64,000 nt of DNA from SB11 sp037968475 (GTDB lineage Bacteria > Bacteroidota > Bacteroidia > UBA8524), in the NCBI GenBank assembly GCA_037968475.1, contig JBBKVO010000001.1, positions 62,001 through 126,000 of the forward strand. The letters run 5' to 3'. The translations under genes and the position numbers were made by a program. The notes beneath the pieces were generated by a model. It had not been told where the DNA came from. It made no database searches and saw only the letters and a list, made by a program, of their open reading frames with translations. Shown here one piece after another: positions 46,179 through 56,130 of the stretch. Within the stretch, counting starts at the first letter, position 1; each line of letters starts with the position of its first letter.

Positions 46179-46901
46179 TTAATTTTTGTACCTGCGCCTT
46201 AGCAAAATGGAGTAAAATTTTATGTTATCGTAAATAAGGCCTAACAGCAATGCAATAGCACCTAAAAACAATACCTGCAGCCCCATTTTTGTATAAAAAA
46301 TACCGCCCACAATACCGCCTATAAAAAAGAAGCTAATAATGGTGAAACGTAGTTTTATAAGCGAAACGTGCTTTGCCCTTACCCCTTTATCTTTACTAAA
46401 AAACAATTGCGAAAGATCAATACCAAGGTCGGTAAACAAACCTGTTAGGTGCGTGGTTCTTACCGTTGAATTCGATATTCGGGTAACCAATGAGTTTTGA
46501 AGCCCCATAGCAAACAGCAAAGTGCAGGCTATAACATTGGCATGGTGCAAAACCAAACCTTCTCCCCGCAGGGCTATCACAAACAGAATCAAAATTTCGA
46601 TACTAACGGGTAATAAATGTACAAAGTTTTCATTTTTCCGCAGGGTAAGCTCCATCAAAAAACTAGAAGTAAAGGCACCCAAAAAGAAATAGAATATGTA
46701 TAGGAAGTATACAAACCCGTCCCAAAAATTAAGTTTAAAAACTTCATCCACAAAAAAAGCAAAATGCCCCGTAACATTTGTAGTAAGCCGCTGTACGGCC
46801 AAAAAACCGGCAACATTAACTATGCCTGCAACAAAAGATAATAGCGATGCAATTTTAAGATTATGCTTTAAACTTCTTCTATTGCCCTGATGTTTAAACA
46901 T
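46179..46901 (-). CDS. YoaK/DUF1275 family membrane protein
   Basis: 240 residues. Six hydrophobic segments are visible, starting with ASLLSFVAGIVNVAGFLA and including FVYFLYIFYFFLGAFTSSFLM and IISFFFIGGIVGGIF. The family signature near the N-terminus (FVAGIVNVAGF, TNVTGHF) and the middle ACTLLFAMGLQNSLV, RTTHLTGLFTDLGIDLS are typical of DUF1275. Function is not established in the family; members are small inner-membrane proteins. Here it is monocistronic and convergent with the LytTR operon. Confidence 0.88.
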   Translation of the reverse strand: MFKHQGNRRSLKHNLKIASLLSFVAGIVNVAGFLAVQRLTTNVTGHFAFFVDEVFKLNFWDGFVYFLYIFYFFLGAFTSSFLMELTLRKNENFVHLLPVSIEILILFVIALRGEGLVLHHANVIACTLLFAMGLQNSLVTRISNSTVRTTHLTGLFTDLGIDLSQLFFSKDKGVRAKHVSLIKLRFTIISFFFIGGIVGGIFYTKMGLQVLFLGAIALLLGLIYDNIKFYSILLRRRYKN

Positions 46902-47482
46902 TTCACTATATAATTTTTTGAATTCTTAAAAAACCTAATAAACCAATGTTTGCTTTTAGCAACATTGCAACCATATTGTGTGGTATTGCAAGCCAATACT
47001 ATCCATAAAAAATTATTTAAAAGAAAATTATTAGCGGTAAACTTTAGAAACCCAAAGGTACGCTTCTGCCTCAATATAACCCTTCTTTTCAGGCTGTGTA
47101 GCTACAAATTTTCGCCTATAACACATTTGCCTTTGCATACATTTTGCATCATTATTTCAATAGCATTGCCAATGCCAAAGGGGCAAGCGCCAAACAAAAA
47201 AATTAAGAGAAGGTTTAGCCCCAAAGGCTCTCAATAAAAACACACTGCCAATTATCACCCAAAGTATACCAACTACACACCCAGCCCCACCAAACAATAG
47301 ATACGGCAAAATTTGACCTTTATAGGTGCTTACTTTGTGCTTGTGTGTGTTAACTAAAAGGTGAATGCTTTACTCACTTTTTTCCCTTTGCACCAATAGT
47401 TTTCGCAAGGGGATAAAAAAGCAGCATACCGCACCAAAAAAATTAACGCGTACACAATTTTAAAATCACCCTAAAAAAAATC
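46902..47482. other. 581-bp intergenic region, no gene seen
   Basis: AT-rich sequence between divergent genes. A plus-strand frame of about 95 codons at 46950-47237 has no family features and an unlikely, basic composition. The promoters of the DUF1275 gene and of the SUMF1-like gene should lie here, but no pair of -33 and -7 boxes with proper spacing was found. Confidence 0.4.
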
Positions 47483-48964
47483 ATGAAAAAAGCCCTTCTT
47501 TTTATCGCCCTGTTTGCAATGGCACTGAGCCTATCGGCAAACAACATTAAGGTAGAAGATGTAAAATACAATAAAACTACTAAAAAGGTAAGTTTTAAAA
47601 TATCGTGGGAAAACGCATGGAGGCAAACGGCCGATTTTCATGATGCGGCTTGGGTATTTGCCAAATACCGCACCGTAAACCAACCCCGTTGGCAACACGC
47701 GCTAATAAAAAAGAACTCAACCGCTACAAGTGGTGTGCTTGAAACCAAAGAACCCGTGCCGTTTGATGAACTTGGTTTTTATGTTCGTTTTAATACCGAT
47801 AGCATAGGCAATGTATTGCCTACCGAAGTAAGTTTTGAAGTAACCAATGTTGTTGGTCTTTTTCCTGATTTTAAAGTATTTGCTATAGAAATGGTATATG
47901 TGCCACAGGGCAGTTTTTATGTAGGCGCACCGGTAACCAATAAAGAGGACGACCTTATAGAAGACCTAGTGCTTTATCAAAATGCGCCAAGTAATAGTCA
48001 ATTCCCTACTTATCAGCCCATACAGATTACATCAGAAAGCGAGATTAAAAATGGCTTTTATGTTTACTCATACCTCTCAAACAAGGGCATACCTGCGGGC
48101 TTCCCCAAAGGGTACGATGCCTTTTATTGTATGAAACACGAGGTGAGCAACGAGCAACTTGTTGCCTATTTTAACTCCATTAATACGGATATAAATATAC
48201 TTAATCGATTAGGTTGTTTTGGCAACCCTTTTAGATACCATAACACCACTACGTATCAAGACACTGTTGATATTATAGGTACAAATACAGCCAATGGCCT
48301 TGAGTTTACTTGCGAAGCAGGCTATGAAAATCACCCCGCCGTAATGACTCCATATACCCTTGCTCGTTATTTAGGCTGGGCAGGACTTAGCTTAATGACT
48401 GAATTGCAATATGTAAAAGCTTGCCGTGGCCCTTTATACCCTGTGGAGAATGAGACTGCCGCAGGTATAAATGTGCTATCAAGTACTAATCTTCTATATT
48501 TAAACGACACTGTTTTTACCAATCTTAAAACTCCCAACGAAAGATTAAAACGCCATTACAGCGCACCCAATACCTTCAAATTAAGGCGATGCGGTTTTGC
48601 TGCTGATTCTACCACCAATCGCATCACCTCAAATGCCTCGTTTTATGGCATACTAAACATGACGGACAACGCCTACGAAATAACCGTAAGCATCAGCGAT
48701 ACAAATACCTTTTCGGGGTCATCTTATTCACCCAACTCCACGTGGGAGTTAAGAAATATAGGAGTAAACGCCTACATAATACCCGCTTCGTTTTCAGAAA
48801 GTAATACTTACGAACACGTAGTATATTACCGAGGGACTGAAGATGGGTATAATAAATATTACGACCCCTATAACTTGACTGAACCAACAGGGCCAAGTGG
48901 AACACCAACAGGTTACAACTATTTCCCATACCCAACAGGCGGCCGCGGAGTACGCAAACCATAA
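47483..48964 (+). CDS. exported SUMF1/formylglycine-enzyme-like protein
   Basis: 493 residues with a signal peptide (to about residue 19, SLSANN). Residues about 20-135 are an Ig-like beta domain (VEDVKYNKTTKKVSFKISWEN, VSFEVTNV). The rest follows the SUMF1 plan: FAIEMVYVPQGSFYVGAP, FYCMKHEVSNEQLVAYFNSI, NHPAVMTPYTLARYLGW, LMTELQYVKACRGP, GILNMTDNAYEITVSI and the closing GGRGVRKP. Several positions are altered relative to active enzymes (usual WCNWVSG-type and LPTEAEWE segments are modified), so a structural or binding role is more likely than sulfatase activation. It precedes the T9SS propeller gene by 11 nt; GldJ/GldK in gliding machines are distant exported SUMF1 relatives. Confidence 0.78.
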   Translation: MKKALLFIALFAMALSLSANNIKVEDVKYNKTTKKVSFKISWENAWRQTADFHDAAWVFAKYRTVNQPRWQHALIKKNSTATSGVLETKEPVPFDELGFYVRFNTDSIGNVLPTEVSFEVTNVVGLFPDFKVFAIEMVYVPQGSFYVGAPVTNKEDDLIEDLVLYQNAPSNSQFPTYQPIQITSESEIKNGFYVYSYLSNKGIPAGFPKGYDAFYCMKHEVSNEQLVAYFNSINTDINILNRLGCFGNPFRYHNTTTYQDTVDIIGTNTANGLEFTCEAGYENHPAVMTPYTLARYLGWAGLSLMTELQYVKACRGPLYPVENETAAGINVLSSTNLLYLNDTVFTNLKTPNERLKRHYSAPNTFKLRRCGFAADSTTNRITSNASFYGILNMTDNAYEITVSISDTNTFSGSSYSPNSTWELRNIGVNAYIIPASFSESNTYEHVVYYRGTEDGYNKYYDPYNLTEPTGPSGTPTGYNYFPYPTGGRGVRKP

Positions 48965-48975
48965 GGCTACCCACT

Positions 48976-51900
48976 ATGAAAAAGCTATTCTTTTTTCTGT
49001 GTTTATGGCTGGTAGTTTTTGTTACAGCAACAGCGCAGCAATGTTTTTACCCGGGTAATGATACCTGCTGGCGCACCACCTTTGTGGGCAATGGCGTGGC
49101 ACAAACCAGCCGCATTATTGCCATGGTAGCCAAAACCGATGGTGTGTACTGCTTGTTTGAAAGCCCCATTGGCGTAAAACTTACAGGCGGCGTACCCTCC
49201 ATATCAGTAGTAAACAAATGGAACGGAAAATATTGGGAAGCCATAGGCCCTGCCTTTCCCTTCACAGGTTCAGCCGCTACCTTTAATACTATGATAGCCG
49301 ATGGCGATGGCAACCTTATTATAGGCGGCAGGTTTACCACAACGGTAGGTAGCCCCTGCATAGTAAAACTTAACCTTAGCACTCAAAAATACGAGCCTAT
49401 TGGCCTTGGCGTAACCAGTGGGCTAAACCATGTGCAAAAAATGGCGGTATATCAAGATACCCTTTATGTATTGGGCAGGTTTACCGAAGTAAAAGACTCA
49501 GCCAAAACAATACCTGTAAGAAACATTGCTCGTTTTTACTTAAAAACACACCGATGGGATAGCGTGGGCAGCGGTCTTGCCGATTTTATACAAACTTACC
49601 AAAGCACATGGATACCCATTTGTGGTTTAGCTATTTCGCCCACGGGCGAGGTATTTGTAGGCGGCAATTTTACTACCATAGGCAATAGCAACCAATATTT
49701 TGGTGTAGCCTCATGGAAAACAGGGCGCGGCTGGGATACTGCGGGTACAGGTTTGCGCGCCTACAACGGCACCACACCATCACGTGGTATACCCTATACA
49801 CTTGCCTACAACCCTGCCGATAGTTCGCTATATGCAGGTGGCTATGTGGGCTATTTGCAAAATGCACCCGTTGCCAACCGAAGGCAAAACGGCATTGCAC
49901 GATACAAAAATGGTAAGTGGTCATACAATTTTGGTAGTTTTAGTGCGCTTACCTACCAAACCTATTACGATAGCACCACCCAATCCGTTTTTTACGGTGG
50001 GGCATTTGCCCGAGGCATTGGAGCAGGCAACCTATCAGAAGCCAACCGAATTGCACGGTTTGACAGAGGTTTAGACTCGCTGATGGAGCTAAACGGAGGT
50101 ATCACCACTGGGCTAGATATATCGGCAATGGTGCGTTGGCAAGGCAAGCTATACGTAGCGGGCGATTTTAGCGAGTGCGACTCGAGCATTAAAACATTTA
50201 ACCTAGCCGCTTGGGACGGTAGCAAATGGGAACCCGTGGGGCATGGGCTTGATTTGCTAAACAGCAACACCCTAATAAAAACCTTTACTAAAGATAAAAA
50301 AGGAAACCTGCTGGTAGGCGGCAATTTTAGAAGCCTTGGCGGTATAGAAAGTAACGGCTGGGCACGTATTGACAGTAACGGCACGGTTACGGCCATGAAT
50401 ATTGATTTACAATCATCAGGCGGAGTAACGCAAGTAAACGGCATTGTATGCCTTGATGACAGCACCTACATACTAGGGGGTAGGTTTATAAAAGCCATGT
50501 CGCCCTACAACTTTGCAGGCATTATTGGCTATAACGAAAACAGCAAAACATGGTTTAAGCTGGGCACAGCAGGTTTGGGCACCATATACCAATACATAAA
50601 CTGTGTGGCAAAAGTGGGCAACAAAATAGTAGTAGGCGGTTATTTTACAAGCATTGGCGGGGTAGCAGCCAACAACCTTGCCTACTGGGACGGAACAACG
50701 TGGAATGCCATGGGTGACCCCGACGGCGAGGTTGAAAACTTTACCGTATACCAAGATAGCATTTTGTACGTAGAAGGTTTTTTTAACACCATAAACGGCA
50801 ACACCCACAAATACATAGCCCGATATGATAATAGTACATGGCGCACCGTAGGTGCAGGCTTGTATTCATCACCGCAAAATATAGCAGTGCACCCGCACAC
50901 GGGCGAGTTGTGGATTACCACCACTGGCAGCATTCCTAATATTAGTGGCCCATCATACAGCAGCACAGGCTACGCCGTTTGGGATGGCACTATATGGAAA
51001 GATTACGGCAAACTATCAGGCTCGGTATATGGCATCAACAGTATATACCACGCACAGGATAGCACCACCTACCTCACCGCAATAGGTATTAGCCAAATTA
51101 GTGGCAACAATGTCAGCAATGTTTTGCGCTACAACCCCAGCTATGGCTGGGCAGGTACAGGCAGCGGCATTAAAAGATTTAGCAGTCCCTACACTCCTGA
51201 TTTTTATGCCATGCACACCTACAACAAACAACTGTATATAGGCGGCAAGTTTGAGGTAGCGGGCGATTCTATCCAAGCCCTGCACTTGGCAGCATACGCA
51301 CTGGATAATCCTGCCGATGCCCTTATTACCCTATCGCTGGGCAATGATACATCGGCATACTATGGCTACTCTATACACGCCACCACATCAAGCAACTACG
51401 ACTCGCTATTGTGGAGCACAGGCACAAAAAACAACAGTTACGCCAATGTATTTGCCACAGGCAACTATAGTGCTATAGCCTACAACAAAGGTTGCGCAGC
51501 TACAGATACCGTACACATTACCATTAACGGTAAAAACATATATATAGGCGGCAAAGGCGATGGACAAGATAATAGCAGCTATTTGCAATACGCCACCATG
51601 CAAGGCGGCACAGGCAATGGCGGCAGCAGCTACACCTACCAACAAAACGCCACAATGGCGGGTGGCTTGGGCGATGGCAGTGCCAACGGACTGTTTGCCC
51701 AATATGCTACACTAAAAGGCGGAGGCGGCGATGGATTTTCTAACGCCCTATACACCCAAAATGGAAAACTTAGCGGTGGCGCAGGCGATGGTAGTGCTAA
51801 TGGAAGTGTAACCGATACACGCACCATTTTTAAAGGTGGCAAAGGCGACGGATTTTCAGAAAGTGTATACGAGGCTTTGCCTGATGGTACTGTAAAACGC

Positions 51901-52479
51901 ATTATTTCACCCCTTGTATTTAAAGGAAAAGATAGTGTTGAACTATCGGCACTGATACACAACCAAGGCGAATACCCCATAGTTGGTTTTAAAGTAAACT
52001 GGTTTGTAAAAGGCAGCTTGTATACCTACAAAGAGTTTACGGATAGCATACCTCCAAACGACTCATTAGTGGTTACTGCTTCGCCCAAACGTTTCATTCC
52101 ATTAGTGGGGCAGCTACCGCTTGATATGTGCGTGCTGATAACCAACATAGCCAAAGAGAAAGACACAAGCAACAACCAACTGTGCTATATACTGGATAAA
52201 ACAACATCGGTTAATGCACTTGCCCAAACCCAGCTTGACCTTAATGTATACCCCAACCCCGGCAACAATGTAACTTGGCTGCAAATTACCGCTACTGATG
52301 AAGTGGAAAGCGACTTTGAGCTGATAAACAACGAGGGCAAAGTGGTGCTAAAAAAACACATTGAAAAAGGAACTGACAAAATTGGAATAGACCTGCAAAA
52401 CCTATCGGCAGGTATATACCATTTTGCATACACACGCGGCAACAACATCATAACTGGCAAACTTGCCGTGGTGAAGTAA
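48976..52479 (+). CDS. T9SS-secreted propeller protein with GGxGDG repeats
   Basis: 1167 residues. Signal peptide to about residue 21 (TATAQQC). Residues about 25-780 are a series of at least ten propeller-type units with the recurrent phrase (I/V)GG(R/N)F(T/R) (LIIGGRFTT, VFVGGNFTTIG, LLVGGNFRSLGG, VVGGYFTSIGG). From about residue 858 to 972 come six repeats of 19 residues with the pattern GGxGDGxSxxxYxQxAT. Then a CARDB-like domain (VELSALIHNQGEYPIVGFKV, DTSNNQLCYI) and, from about 1087, a type A T9SS sorting domain (LNVYPNPGNNV, LSAGIYHFAY, LAVVK). It is exported across the outer membrane by the T9SS and is probably bound to the cell surface. Start ATG 11 nt after the upstream gene. Confidence 0.9.
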   Translation: MKKLFFFLCLWLVVFVTATAQQCFYPGNDTCWRTTFVGNGVAQTSRIIAMVAKTDGVYCLFESPIGVKLTGGVPSISVVNKWNGKYWEAIGPAFPFTGSAATFNTMIADGDGNLIIGGRFTTTVGSPCIVKLNLSTQKYEPIGLGVTSGLNHVQKMAVYQDTLYVLGRFTEVKDSAKTIPVRNIARFYLKTHRWDSVGSGLADFIQTYQSTWIPICGLAISPTGEVFVGGNFTTIGNSNQYFGVASWKTGRGWDTAGTGLRAYNGTTPSRGIPYTLAYNPADSSLYAGGYVGYLQNAPVANRRQNGIARYKNGKWSYNFGSFSALTYQTYYDSTTQSVFYGGAFARGIGAGNLSEANRIARFDRGLDSLMELNGGITTGLDISAMVRWQGKLYVAGDFSECDSSIKTFNLAAWDGSKWEPVGHGLDLLNSNTLIKTFTKDKKGNLLVGGNFRSLGGIESNGWARIDSNGTVTAMNIDLQSSGGVTQVNGIVCLDDSTYILGGRFIKAMSPYNFAGIIGYNENSKTWFKLGTAGLGTIYQYINCVAKVGNKIVVGGYFTSIGGVAANNLAYWDGTTWNAMGDPDGEVENFTVYQDSILYVEGFFNTINGNTHKYIARYDNSTWRTVGAGLYSSPQNIAVHPHTGELWITTTGSIPNISGPSYSSTGYAVWDGTIWKDYGKLSGSVYGINSIYHAQDSTTYLTAIGISQISGNNVSNVLRYNPSYGWAGTGSGIKRFSSPYTPDFYAMHTYNKQLYIGGKFEVAGDSIQALHLAAYALDNPADALITLSLGNDTSAYYGYSIHATTSSNYDSLLWSTGTKNNSYANVFATGNYSAIAYNKGCAATDTVHITINGKNIYIGGKGDGQDNSSYLQYATMQGGTGNGGSSYTYQQNATMAGGLGDGSANGLFAQYATLKGGGGDGFSNALYTQNGKLSGGAGDGSANGSVTDTRTIFKGGKGDGFSESVYEALPDGTVKRIISPLVFKGKDSVELSALIHNQGEYPIVGFKVNWFVKGSLYTYKEFTDSIPPNDSLVVTASPKRFIPLVGQLPLDMCVLITNIAKEKDTSNNQLCYILDKTTSVNALAQTQLDLNVYPNPGNNVTWLQITATDEVESDFELINNEGKVVLKKHIEKGTDKIGIDLQNLSAGIYHFAYTRGNNIITGKLAVVK

Positions 52480-52547
52480 GCAGTAATACAAGTTTCTCTT
52501 TTAATTCTTCGGAAAACTCAAATTGCTTAAACATATTTTCTTTCATA

Positions 52548-52596
52548 GGTTTTAGGTTTTTTCTAAAACTGTAAAGCTATATACGGATAAGACCCT
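52548..52596 (+). repeat. second copy of the 41867 element
   Basis: Shares GGTTTTAGGTTTT, AAAGCTATATA and ATAAGACC in the same order as 41867-41912. It lies in the gap between the convergent propeller and ABC1 genes. Confidence 0.45.
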
Positions 52597-52601
52597 TTCA
52601 A

Positions 52602-53939
52602 TTAAGCCATCTCCAAATGCTTTTCAATTATAGCATTTTTCCAATCGCCCATTTGGGTGTGTATGTTGGCTTTTAGCTGGTTTAGCATACTGTATAAGCC
52701 AAACATAGTACGGTTTACATACAGTGCGTGCCGCGAGCCTCGTCCGTCGCCACCTTCGCGCAATTCTTTATTGTTGCTCAACTCTTCGGCCATTGCATAA
52801 ATGCTGTTTATAAAATCATCGTCGCCAAAATCAAAAGTCTCTTGCAAATGCGGACGTGCTAAGTGTACAATTAAATTGCTAAAGGTATCTTTATATAGCT
52901 TTTGAAGCCGCTCACTATCGCCCTCGTATATAATTTCCATGCGGCGCATAATAGTATCAAGCACTTCAGGGTTTTGGTTCACCTCGGGTATTATCATCCC
53001 AAAATAATCGTAATAAAACGTTTCGGGTATCACTTTTATGCACCCAAAATCAATAACACCAACGGTTCCATCGGCACTAAACAAAAAATTTCCAGGGTGC
53101 GGGTCGGCGTGAATAGATTTCAACGTATGGTTTTGAAAAGAGTAAAAATTCCACAAAGCCTGCCCAATTTTATTGCGTATTTCTTGCGTGGGGTTGGTGG
53201 TTAAAAACTCATTAAGGTGTTGGCCATCCATCCAATCCATAGTAATAATACGGTCGGCCGAGTATTGGGGGTAATAGTTGGGAAAAAGCAAACCCTCTAT
53301 ATGGCCACATTGCTCAGCCGTTTCCTGCGAGCGTTTAAGTTCCAGTTTATAATCGGTTTCCTCCAGTAGCTTTTCTTCCACCTCTACCATGTATTTTGCC
53401 AGCTCTTGCTCAGTTATATTAAACATACGCAGGGCAATGGGTTTCACTATGCGCAGGTCGCTTTTAATACTATCGCTCACCCCCGGGTATTGTATTTTAA
53501 CAGCAAGTTTTTTGCCGTCTTTGTAGGCTATATGCACTTGCCCTATGCTAGCAGCATTGCCTGCATTCATCTCAAAACTATCAAACAACTGCTGTGGGGT
53601 TTTGCCAAACGATTTGGTAAAGGTTTTTACCACCAAAGGGCCACTAAGCGGTGGGGCACTGTATTGTGCCATTGTAAATTTATCGCTGTAAGCTTTGGGC
53701 AATATGGCTTTATCCATACTAAGCATTTGCGCTACTTTTAGCGCGCTGCCCTTTAGCTGACTTAGCGAGTTGTATATATCTTCTGCATTTTCTTTATGCA
53801 ATTCATCTTTATCCAAACTAGGGTCGAAGGCCTTTTTTACGTAGTGTTTTATATAGTTGCCTCCAATTTTTGCCCCCGTACCCACAAACTTCAACGTTCT
53901 ATCAACTTTTGAAGTGGCTATTTTATCTTGATACTTCAT
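52602..53939 (-). CDS. ABC1/AarF (UbiB-like) atypical kinase
   Basis: 445 residues. It carries the ABC1/ADCK family motifs: SQLKGSALKVAQMLSMD (the KxGQ-type region, with Ala in the usual Gly position), AGNAASIGQVH (Ala-rich nucleotide loop), LAVKIQYPGV with the Lys, then SIHADPHPGNFLF and TVGVIDFGCIK for catalysis and metal binding. UbiB-type proteins act on quinone synthesis or lipid transport in membranes. Bacteroidota make menaquinone, so the role here may be in lipid handling. A TetR-like gene lies 104 nt upstream in the same direction, a pairing that I have seen described as common for Bacteroidota, and may form an operon with it. Confidence 0.88.
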   Translation of the reverse strand: MKYQDKIATSKVDRTLKFVGTGAKIGGNYIKHYVKKAFDPSLDKDELHKENAEDIYNSLSQLKGSALKVAQMLSMDKAILPKAYSDKFTMAQYSAPPLSGPLVVKTFTKSFGKTPQQLFDSFEMNAGNAASIGQVHIAYKDGKKLAVKIQYPGVSDSIKSDLRIVKPIALRMFNITEQELAKYMVEVEEKLLEETDYKLELKRSQETAEQCGHIEGLLFPNYYPQYSADRIITMDWMDGQHLNEFLTTNPTQEIRNKIGQALWNFYSFQNHTLKSIHADPHPGNFLFSADGTVGVIDFGCIKVIPETFYYDYFGMIIPEVNQNPEVLDTIMRRMEIIYEGDSERLQKLYKDTFSNLIVHLARPHLQETFDFGDDDFINSIYAMAEELSNNKELREGGDGRGSRHALYVNRTMFGLYSMLNQLKANIHTQMGDWKNAIIEKHLEMA

Positions 53940-53962
53940 TTTTTAGTTTCCAGTTTTATGTT

Positions 53963-54035
53963 TACTGTTTTCAGTTGTGATGTCCGATGTCAGGTTTATT
54001 TGGGTGTTCTACTCCCGATATCTGACATCTGATAT
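53963..54035. repeat. short GATGTC/GATATC repeats
   Basis: The 103-bp gap between the two genes contains TGTGATGTCCGATGTCAGG and GATATCTGACATCTGATATC, the same vocabulary as the 35430-35800 repeats. Part of it is self-complementary (GATATC...GACATC...GATATC). Confidence 0.4.
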
Positions 54036-54042
54036 CAAGCAT

Positions 54043-54681
54043 CTAGTTAGAAGACATTTTACGGTTCTGGAACAAAAATTTACCGAAATCAATAGCAGCA
54101 TCAAGCACACCCTTGCTCATCAACTCAAAAGCCAAGTGTAGCGATTTTTCAATGGCGGCATCCGTTTTCTCAAAATCCTTGCTATCATCTTTCAGCCAAA
54201 ATTGGTGTATAAAGGCAAACTGCACCCACAAACCATCGTCATACTTATCTGATAAAAATTTGCGTTCGGCCACCTCGTTGTTGTTTATTCCTTCGCCAAG
54301 TATTGTTTGGGTAAAGGTTTTAAAATCGTCTTTTATACCATCAAGATAATGCGGCACGGGTGGGTGTATTTTGTTGCGTTGGTGCAATAGCAACAAATAG
54401 CTACGGTAGTCGCGGGTATGCTCTACCCAGCTATAAAACAAAGCCATCATTTTTTCGCGTGCGCCATAGCCGTTAAAAACCTCATCAGCTTCCAGTTTGG
54501 TTTTGGTTTCGGCAAACAGCCATTGCAGTATATGGTTTTCTATGGTGGCAAACGATGCAAAGTGTTTGTAAAATTCGCCCTCTTCCATTTCTAAAGTTTT
54601 GGCAAAGGCAAATACACTTTTGGGTTGCTCGCCGTGTTCTAAAACATAGGCTATGTAGGCATCAATTATTTTTTGTTCCAT
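54043..54681 (-). CDS. TetR/AcrR-like transcriptional regulator
   Basis: 212 residues from the ATG at 54681 (MEQKIIDAYIAY); an upstream frame extension is unlikely. Residues about 1-55 are the TetR helix-turn-helix, IIDAYIAYVLEHGEQPKSVFAFAKTLEMEEGEFYKHF, with the typical final YKHFAS. The remaining 150 residues are helical, with aromatic-rich segments (MMALFYSWVEHTRDYRSYLLLL) that form the dimer and ligand domain. Its close position and common direction with the ABC1 gene suggest it regulates that gene. Confidence 0.85.
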   Translation of the reverse strand: MEQKIIDAYIAYVLEHGEQPKSVFAFAKTLEMEEGEFYKHFASFATIENHILQWLFAETKTKLEADEVFNGYGAREKMMALFYSWVEHTRDYRSYLLLLHQRNKIHPPVPHYLDGIKDDFKTFTQTILGEGINNNEVAERKFLSDKYDDGLWVQFAFIHQFWLKDDSKDFEKTDAAIEKSLHLAFELMSKGVLDAAIDFGKFLFQNRKMSSN

Positions 54682-54851
54682 AGGGGTGGTATTATATTGG
54701 TTTGTATATGCAAAATTTGTACTAAAATGGCGCTGTGGCATTTGTTTTTTTTATGAAACGGAAGCTATGGTTTGCCAAGCGTTTGCTTTGCATAGTATAA
54801 CAATCTTTAGACCCAAAAGGTTATATTTAAACCTAAAAAAATTTAGGGTGT

Positions 54852-56126
54852 ATGAAAAAACTGTTACTTCTTGTTTGCACTATACTACCTGCCTTGTTGC
54901 CTGCCCAGCAAAAGGCTGATATGCTGATAACCAACGGGCAATATTTTAATGGCGAAACCTTTGTGCCCTTTGCTATTATGGTGGTTGATAGTGGGCGCAT
55001 AAAACATATATCAGCAGAAAAACTAAACTACACTGCACCTACGGTGGTTGATGCACAAGGGAAATACGTGATACCCGGCCTGATTGATTGCCATGTGCAC
55101 CTGCAAGGCCACCCCGGTGTGGGTAAAAACTATGTTATATACTCGCTAAACACACACAGTGCTTTGCGGGCGGGTGTTACCACGCAGTGTGATTTGTTTT
55201 CATCAAAATATAAAGAGATGGCGCAGTTGCCGGGAAATTTTGCCCGGTATTTTGGCAATGTATTTAATGCTGGACCATGCATAACTGTACCCGGTGGGCA
55301 TGGTGCCAATATGGGCAGCCTTGCCCAAATAACCAGTGTGAAAGAAGCCCGCCAATGGGCTAAAGATTTAGCTACCGACCCTGCTATTGATTATATAAAA
55401 ATTATATACCAACGCCACAGCAATAAAAATGCTATGACTTTGGAGCAGATGCAAGAAATAGTGCGTGTGGCACACAAAAATAACAAAAAGGTGCTGGCAC
55501 ATATAGACCATAGCCAAGATGCGGTAGAGTGTGCGCTGGCAGGGGTTGATGCACTGGCACATATACCAATGAAAAAGCTAACTGATAGCGAGCTGGATAC
55601 GCTGAAACAAACGGGGGTGAAAATTATACCTACTATAACCGTATATCAAGCTACTTATGATGGGATGGGGATGGACTACGCTGCCGACTCTTTATTGTTG
55701 GCTTGCGCGCACCCAAACCACCTAAACGGTTTATATGGCAAGCCCATACCTGCAGAGAGCAAAAAAGAGTATTGGCCTTTTGAGGTGGATTATGAATATA
55801 ATTTAAAGCAAATAATAGCCAAAGGCATTCCGTTATTGGCGGGGACTGATGCGGGCAACTATGCCGTGTTTTATGGCTACTCGCTACACCACGAGGTAGC
55901 CCAATATGTACGCTATGGCCTATCGCCCGTGCAGGCGCTAAACACTGCCACTACCAATGTAGCCGCGTTTTTTCCTGAAAAGAAAACAGGCAAACTAGCC
56001 ATAGGCTACCGTGCTGATATTGTTTTGCTAAATGCCAACCCGCTAAGGGATATAAACAATACCAAAAGCATACATCAAGTAATATGCAATGGCGTGGTTA
56101 TGGAGGTTTTTCCGTATACGGAATAA
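54852..56126 (+). CDS. exported amidohydrolase (imidazolonepropionase-like)
   Basis: 424 residues with a signal peptide (to about residue 19, LLPAQQKA). The metal-dependent TIM-barrel hydrolase motifs are present: VIPGLIDCHVHLQ with H81 and H83, IIYQRHSN as the likely Lys/His region, VLAHIDHS, ALAHIPM and LLAGTDAGNY with the catalytic Asp. The C-terminal LAIGYRADIVLLNANPLRDI is the usual return to the small beta domain. Members hydrolyse cyclic amides or dipeptide-like compounds; the substrate is open. The gene is monocistronic with a good terminator 4 nt after the stop. Confidence 0.9.
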   Translation: MKKLLLLVCTILPALLPAQQKADMLITNGQYFNGETFVPFAIMVVDSGRIKHISAEKLNYTAPTVVDAQGKYVIPGLIDCHVHLQGHPGVGKNYVIYSLNTHSALRAGVTTQCDLFSSKYKEMAQLPGNFARYFGNVFNAGPCITVPGGHGANMGSLAQITSVKEARQWAKDLATDPAIDYIKIIYQRHSNKNAMTLEQMQEIVRVAHKNNKKVLAHIDHSQDAVECALAGVDALAHIPMKKLTDSELDTLKQTGVKIIPTITVYQATYDGMGMDYAADSLLLACAHPNHLNGLYGKPIPAESKKEYWPFEVDYEYNLKQIIAKGIPLLAGTDAGNYAVFYGYSLHHEVAQYVRYGLSPVQALNTATTNVAAFFPEKKTGKLAIGYRADIVLLNANPLRDINNTKSIHQVICNGVVMEVFPYTE

Positions 56127-56130
56127 AAAA

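Noticed and set aside
46950..47237. Plus-strand frame of 95 codons between divergent genes
   Set aside because: AT-rich intergenic DNA, odd basic composition, no homology that I recognise.
49992..50465. Minus-strand frame of 157 codons
   Set aside because: It is antisense to the T9SS propeller gene, which is supported by clear domains.
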